From an uncultured Rhodospirillales bacterium (GTDB lineage: Bacteria; Pseudomonadota; Alphaproteobacteria; ATCC43930; CGMCC-115725): 9,849 bases of DNA. Position numbers and translations under genes: made by a program. Shown in pieces: positions 7,748 through 9,849 of the stretch. The notes beneath the pieces were generated by a model. The model saw only the letters and a program-made list of their open reading frames with translations. It had not been told where the DNA came from and ran no database searches. How positions within the stretch are numbered: the first letter of the stretch is position 1; each line of letters begins with the position of its first letter. Location of the stretch: contig CAIUCF010000878.1 in assembly GCA_903897565.1 (NCBI GenBank), forward strand, positions 1 to 9,849, written 5' to 3'.

Positions 7748-7764
7748 ATATTACGTCTGTAATC
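7748..7764 (-). promoter_or_regulatory. Predicted IclR-family operator 2
   Basis: ATTAC (7750-7754) and GTAAT (7759-7763) make a perfect inverted repeat with a 4-base spacer. On the minus strand the extended sequence is GATTACAGACGTAATAT, matching operator 1 at 15 of 17 positions. It lies between the divergent iclR and GST genes, 53 bases from the iclR start and 89 bases from the GST start. The position over the iclR promoter fits autorepression and control of the GST-flavoprotein operon. Confidence 0.7.
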
Positions 7765-7775
7765 ACCCGTCTCAA
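7748..7775 (-). promoter_or_regulatory. Predicted sigma-70 promoter of the iclR gene
   Basis: On the minus strand, TTGAGA (7775-7770; five of six bases of TTGACA) is followed after 16 bases by TAATAT (7753-7748; four of six of TATAAT). Transcription would start near 7741, giving a leader of about 45 bases to the iclR ATG. The operator palindrome occupies the spacer and -10 region, so a bound regulator should exclude RNA polymerase. A weaker rightward pair for the GST operon, ACGACA (7726-7731) then 17 bases then TATTAC (7749-7754), overlaps the same site. Confidence 0.5.
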
Positions 7776-7853
7776 GCGGCGGATTTTCGTTGTCGATCAG
7801 CATCCGGTGAGGAAGATGACGACAAGCATCACGACCAAGAATGGGCACTGCAC

Positions 7854-8561
7854 ATGATCACGCTCTACCAATTCCCGACATCGCCCTTCTGCGAGAAGGT
7901 GCGGCGGATGCTCGGCTATAAGCAGCTGGCCTATACCCTGGTCGATGTTCCGCGTGCCCTGGTCCAGGAGTACCGCCACGTCAGCCCGATTGGCAAATTC
8001 CCGGCGATCGAGTGCGACGGCGCCGCGGTCTATGATTCCACCGATATTGCCGAGTTCCTCGACGAGATCGTCGCGACGCCGCGACTGATCCCGCAGGATC
8101 CGCAGGCGCGTGCGCTCGCCCATGTCATCGAGGATTGGGCCGATGAGAGCCTGTATTTCTACGAGATCGAGATGCGGCTGGCCTGGCGCCACAACCTGCC
8201 CAAGGCGCTGCCCAGCTTCGCCGCCACCCTGCCCGGCCTGAGCGAGGCCGAATTGTTCGAGCGCATCGCAACGGGGGCCAAGCAGCTGACCACGGCCCAG
8301 GGCCTCGGTCGCAAGCCCGCCGACCGCGTCGTCAAGGACGCCGCCCGCCATATCGCGGCGATCGACGGGTTGCTTGGCGGTCGCGACTGGCTGGTCGGCA
8401 ACATGCTCTCCATCGCCGATCTCGCCGTGGCCTGCCAGGTCAACGCCCTACGCTATGCCGAGGAATGCGAGAGATTGATCCAGCGCGTGCCCGCCGTGCT
8501 GGCTTGGCTCGCCCGGGTCGACCAGGCGGCGCCCGACGTTTCGGCAAACAGCCCCGCCTGA
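7854..8561 (+). CDS. Glutathione S-transferase family protein
   Basis: Cytosolic GST-fold protein of 235 residues. The N-terminal thioredoxin-like domain (1 to about 75) begins MITLYQFPTSPFCEKVRRML, with S10/C13 where the glutathione-activating residue sits. It also has the cis-proline site GKFPAI (P50) and the glutathione-contact motif YDSTDI (60-65). The helical C-terminal domain contains the late motif WLVGNMLSIADLAVACQV, whose Asp is the conserved N-cap residue of GSTs. In catabolic operons such proteins can isomerise, dehalogenate, cleave ethers or conjugate substrates; which applies here is not evident. I chose the ATG at 7854 because the fold begins immediately; the open frame upstream to 7554 runs antisense to iclR. 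The ribosome-binding site is weak. It is followed after 21 bases by the flavoprotein gene, so the two form an operon. Confidence 0.88.
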   Translation: MITLYQFPTSPFCEKVRRMLGYKQLAYTLVDVPRALVQEYRHVSPIGKFPAIECDGAAVYDSTDIAEFLDEIVATPRLIPQDPQARALAHVIEDWADESLYFYEIEMRLAWRHNLPKALPSFAATLPGLSEAELFERIATGAKQLTTAQGLGRKPADRVVKDAARHIAAIDGLLGGRDWLVGNMLSIADLAVACQVNALRYAEECERLIQRVPAVLAWLARVDQAAPDVSANSPA

Positions 8562-8582
8562 TACGTAATTGGAGGACCCAGA

Positions 8583-9849
8583 GTGAAACATTACACGTGC
8601 GATGTCCTGATCGTCGGCTGCGGCGCCGCGGGTCTCACCAGTGCGCTGGCCGCGCTCGAAGCCGGCGCCTCCGTCATCGTGCTGGAGCGCTCACCCGCAG
8701 CTGATCGCGGCGGCAATACCCGGTGGACCGAGGCGATCTTGCGTCTGCGCGGCGGCGGCAAGCAGGATGGGCGCTACGCCGTCAGCGACGATTTCGTACC
8801 GTGGTACGCCGAGCAATCGGGCTATCACATCGCCCCCAGCTACGTTCAGGAATCGACACAGGCCTATGAGACCTGGTCGCCGGCGCTGAAGACCCTGCCC
8901 TTCCTCGATCCCGAGCTGCTCGACGCCTTCGCTACCAGCGTGCCCGACACCTTGGCCTGGCTCGAAGGCCATGGCATCAAGTTCCACCCTGTCGAATACC
9001 CCTTCATCTTCCCCGCCCCGCTCTACGGCATCTATGGCGGCGGTCTGGCGCTGATCGAGACGCTCTGTCCACTGGTCGAGCAGCGCGGCGCGACGATCCT
9101 CTACGAGATGACGGCAGTGCAGTTCCTCCTCGACGAGGATCTCGGTGTCGCCGGCGTCAAGGCCGTCCACAGCAATGAGGGCGCGATTTCGATCACGGCA
9201 AAACAGACGATCCTCGCCTGCGGGGGCTTCGAGGGCAATCCGGCGATGACGGCCCAGTATATGGGACCCAACGCCCGCTTCACCCGACCGACGGCGCCGG
9301 GCGGTTGGTACAACAAGGGCGAGGGCATCCGCCTCGCGCTCGATATCGGCGCCGCCCCGGCGGGCGATTTCGCCGAGTGCCACCGCCAGCCGATCGACCC
9401 GCGCTCGAGCGCGGCCGAGGCACTGATCGGCGCCTACCCCTTCGGCATCGTCGTCAACGCCGAGGGCCGGCGCTTCATGGACGAGGCGCCCGACAACCCG
9501 TTGCTCTATCTCGAAGAGCATTGCCGCCAGATCAACCGCCAGCCGCAGGGCATCGGCTATTTCATCTACGACGCCGCGATCCATGACATCCCGATGTGGC
9601 GGCGGATGATCCGCAGCGATCAGGCGGCAATCGAAGCGGCAAGCCTCGCCGAGCTCGCGGCCAAGATCGGCGTGCCGGCCCGCACGCTGGAGCAGACCGT
9701 GGCCGAATACAACGCTGCCTGCCCGACGGACGGCGATTTTCGCTACGCCCGCGACGACGCAAAGGCAACGGCGGCCTTCGAGCAGGGCGAGCCCTTCGAT
9801 TGGGAAGCCGTGTTCGACCATCTCGCGACCGAAGGCCTGAGCCCGTCCA
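8583..9849 (+). CDS. TcuA-like FAD-dependent dehydrogenase/reductase (partial, 3' end cut)
   Basis: Flavoprotein of the fumarate reductase/succinate dehydrogenase superfamily, nearest in motifs to tricarballylate dehydrogenase TcuA, the CobZ flavoprotein half and ketosteroid dehydrogenase-like proteins. Such enzymes add or remove a C=C bond next to a carboxyl or keto group. The N terminus has the FAD Rossmann motif VGCGAAG (11-17) with E35 at the ribose-binding position, then RGGNTR (42-47) typical of TcuA. Later come LACGGFEGN (211-219) and GIVVNAEGRRFMDE (288-301). It starts at GTG 8583, seven bases after a strong GGAGG (8571-8575). The frame is open to the window end, giving 422 residues of a family usually about 460-500 long, so only the C-terminal part is missing. 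It lies 21 bases after the GST gene. A long minus-strand frame at 8691-9821 is its shadow. Exact substrate is unknown. Confidence 0.9.
   Translation, partial: MKHYTCDVLIVGCGAAGLTSALAALEAGASVIVLERSPAADRGGNTRWTEAILRLRGGGKQDGRYAVSDDFVPWYAEQSGYHIAPSYVQESTQAYETWSPALKTLPFLDPELLDAFATSVPDTLAWLEGHGIKFHPVEYPFIFPAPLYGIYGGGLALIETLCPLVEQRGATILYEMTAVQFLLDEDLGVAGVKAVHSNEGAISITAKQTILACGGFEGNPAMTAQYMGPNARFTRPTAPGGWYNKGEGIRLALDIGAAPAGDFAECHRQPIDPRSSAAEALIGAYPFGIVVNAEGRRFMDEAPDNPLLYLEEHCRQINRQPQGIGYFIYDAAIHDIPMWRRMIRSDQAAIEAASLAELAAKIGVPARTLEQTVAEYNAACPTDGDFRYARDDAKATAAFEQGEPFDWEAVFDHLATEGLSPS

Noticed and set aside
7554..7853. N-terminal extension of the GST frame to 335 residues
   Set aside because: It runs antisense through iclR and across the promoter/operator region. 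The GST fold begins exactly at the ATG at 7854.
8561..8605. Half-site-like CGTAAT (8564-8569) and ATTACAC (8589-8595) near the flavoprotein start
   Set aside because: Neither has a matching second arm at the right spacing. They lie between co-transcribed genes and inside coding sequence, so they are probably chance.
8795..8808. Perfect palindrome CGTACC-GT-GGTACG
   Set aside because: It lies within the flavoprotein coding region with no promoter nearby and no second copy seen. Probably coincidental.
8691..9821. 376-residue open frame on the minus strand
   Set aside because: It is antisense to the flavoprotein, which has FAD motifs, a strong ribosome-binding site and operon spacing. The antisense translation shows no domain.

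Overview
This is a GC-rich, gene-dense stretch of bacterial chromosome. The strong G/C bias at third codon positions, frequent GTG and TTG starts and gene content suggest a Gram-negative proteobacterium, most likely an alphaproteobacterium of the Bradyrhizobium/Rhodopseudomonas kind. That placement is inferred from gene style, not shown by a marker gene. No rRNA, tRNA, CRISPR array, insertion sequence or phage gene is visible.

Left edge (1-1969): the last 17 codons of an unidentified plus-strand gene converge on a complete minus-strand kup gene, a low-affinity K+ uptake permease. This looks like housekeeping DNA unrelated to the rest.

Minus-strand cluster (2122-5376, transcribed right to left): a CmcJ/NvfI-type putative non-heme iron oxygenase, then an AlkB-type integral membrane di-iron hydroxylase with all nine expected histidines, then a diheme cytochrome c lipoprotein. 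The cytochrome starts at a TTG overlapping the hydroxylase stop codon, so the two are probably translationally coupled.

Right half (5693-9849): a CaiB/BaiF family III CoA-transferase reads rightward, divergent from the oxygenase cluster. It meets an IclR-family regulator tail to tail. Divergent from the regulator are a glutathione S-transferase-like protein and a TcuA-like FAD-dependent dehydrogenase cut by the window end.

The main discovery is a shared regulatory signature. The two divergent intergenic regions (5377-5692 and 7697-7853) each carry one perfect ATTAC-N4-GTAAT palindrome. Read in the proper orientation, both fit GATTACANNCGTAATAT, identical at 15 of 17 positions. The second copy lies inside a good sigma-70-type promoter (TTGAGA-N16-TAATAT) for the iclR gene. 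I infer that the regulator controls itself and all the flanking transcription units as one regulon. The locus would then be a single inducible pathway combining two hydroxylation-type enzymes, CoA activation, a GST and a flavin dehydrogenase, probably for breakdown of a hydrophobic or carboxylated organic compound. The substrate cannot be read from the sequence, and I do not recognise this gene combination as a described pathway.
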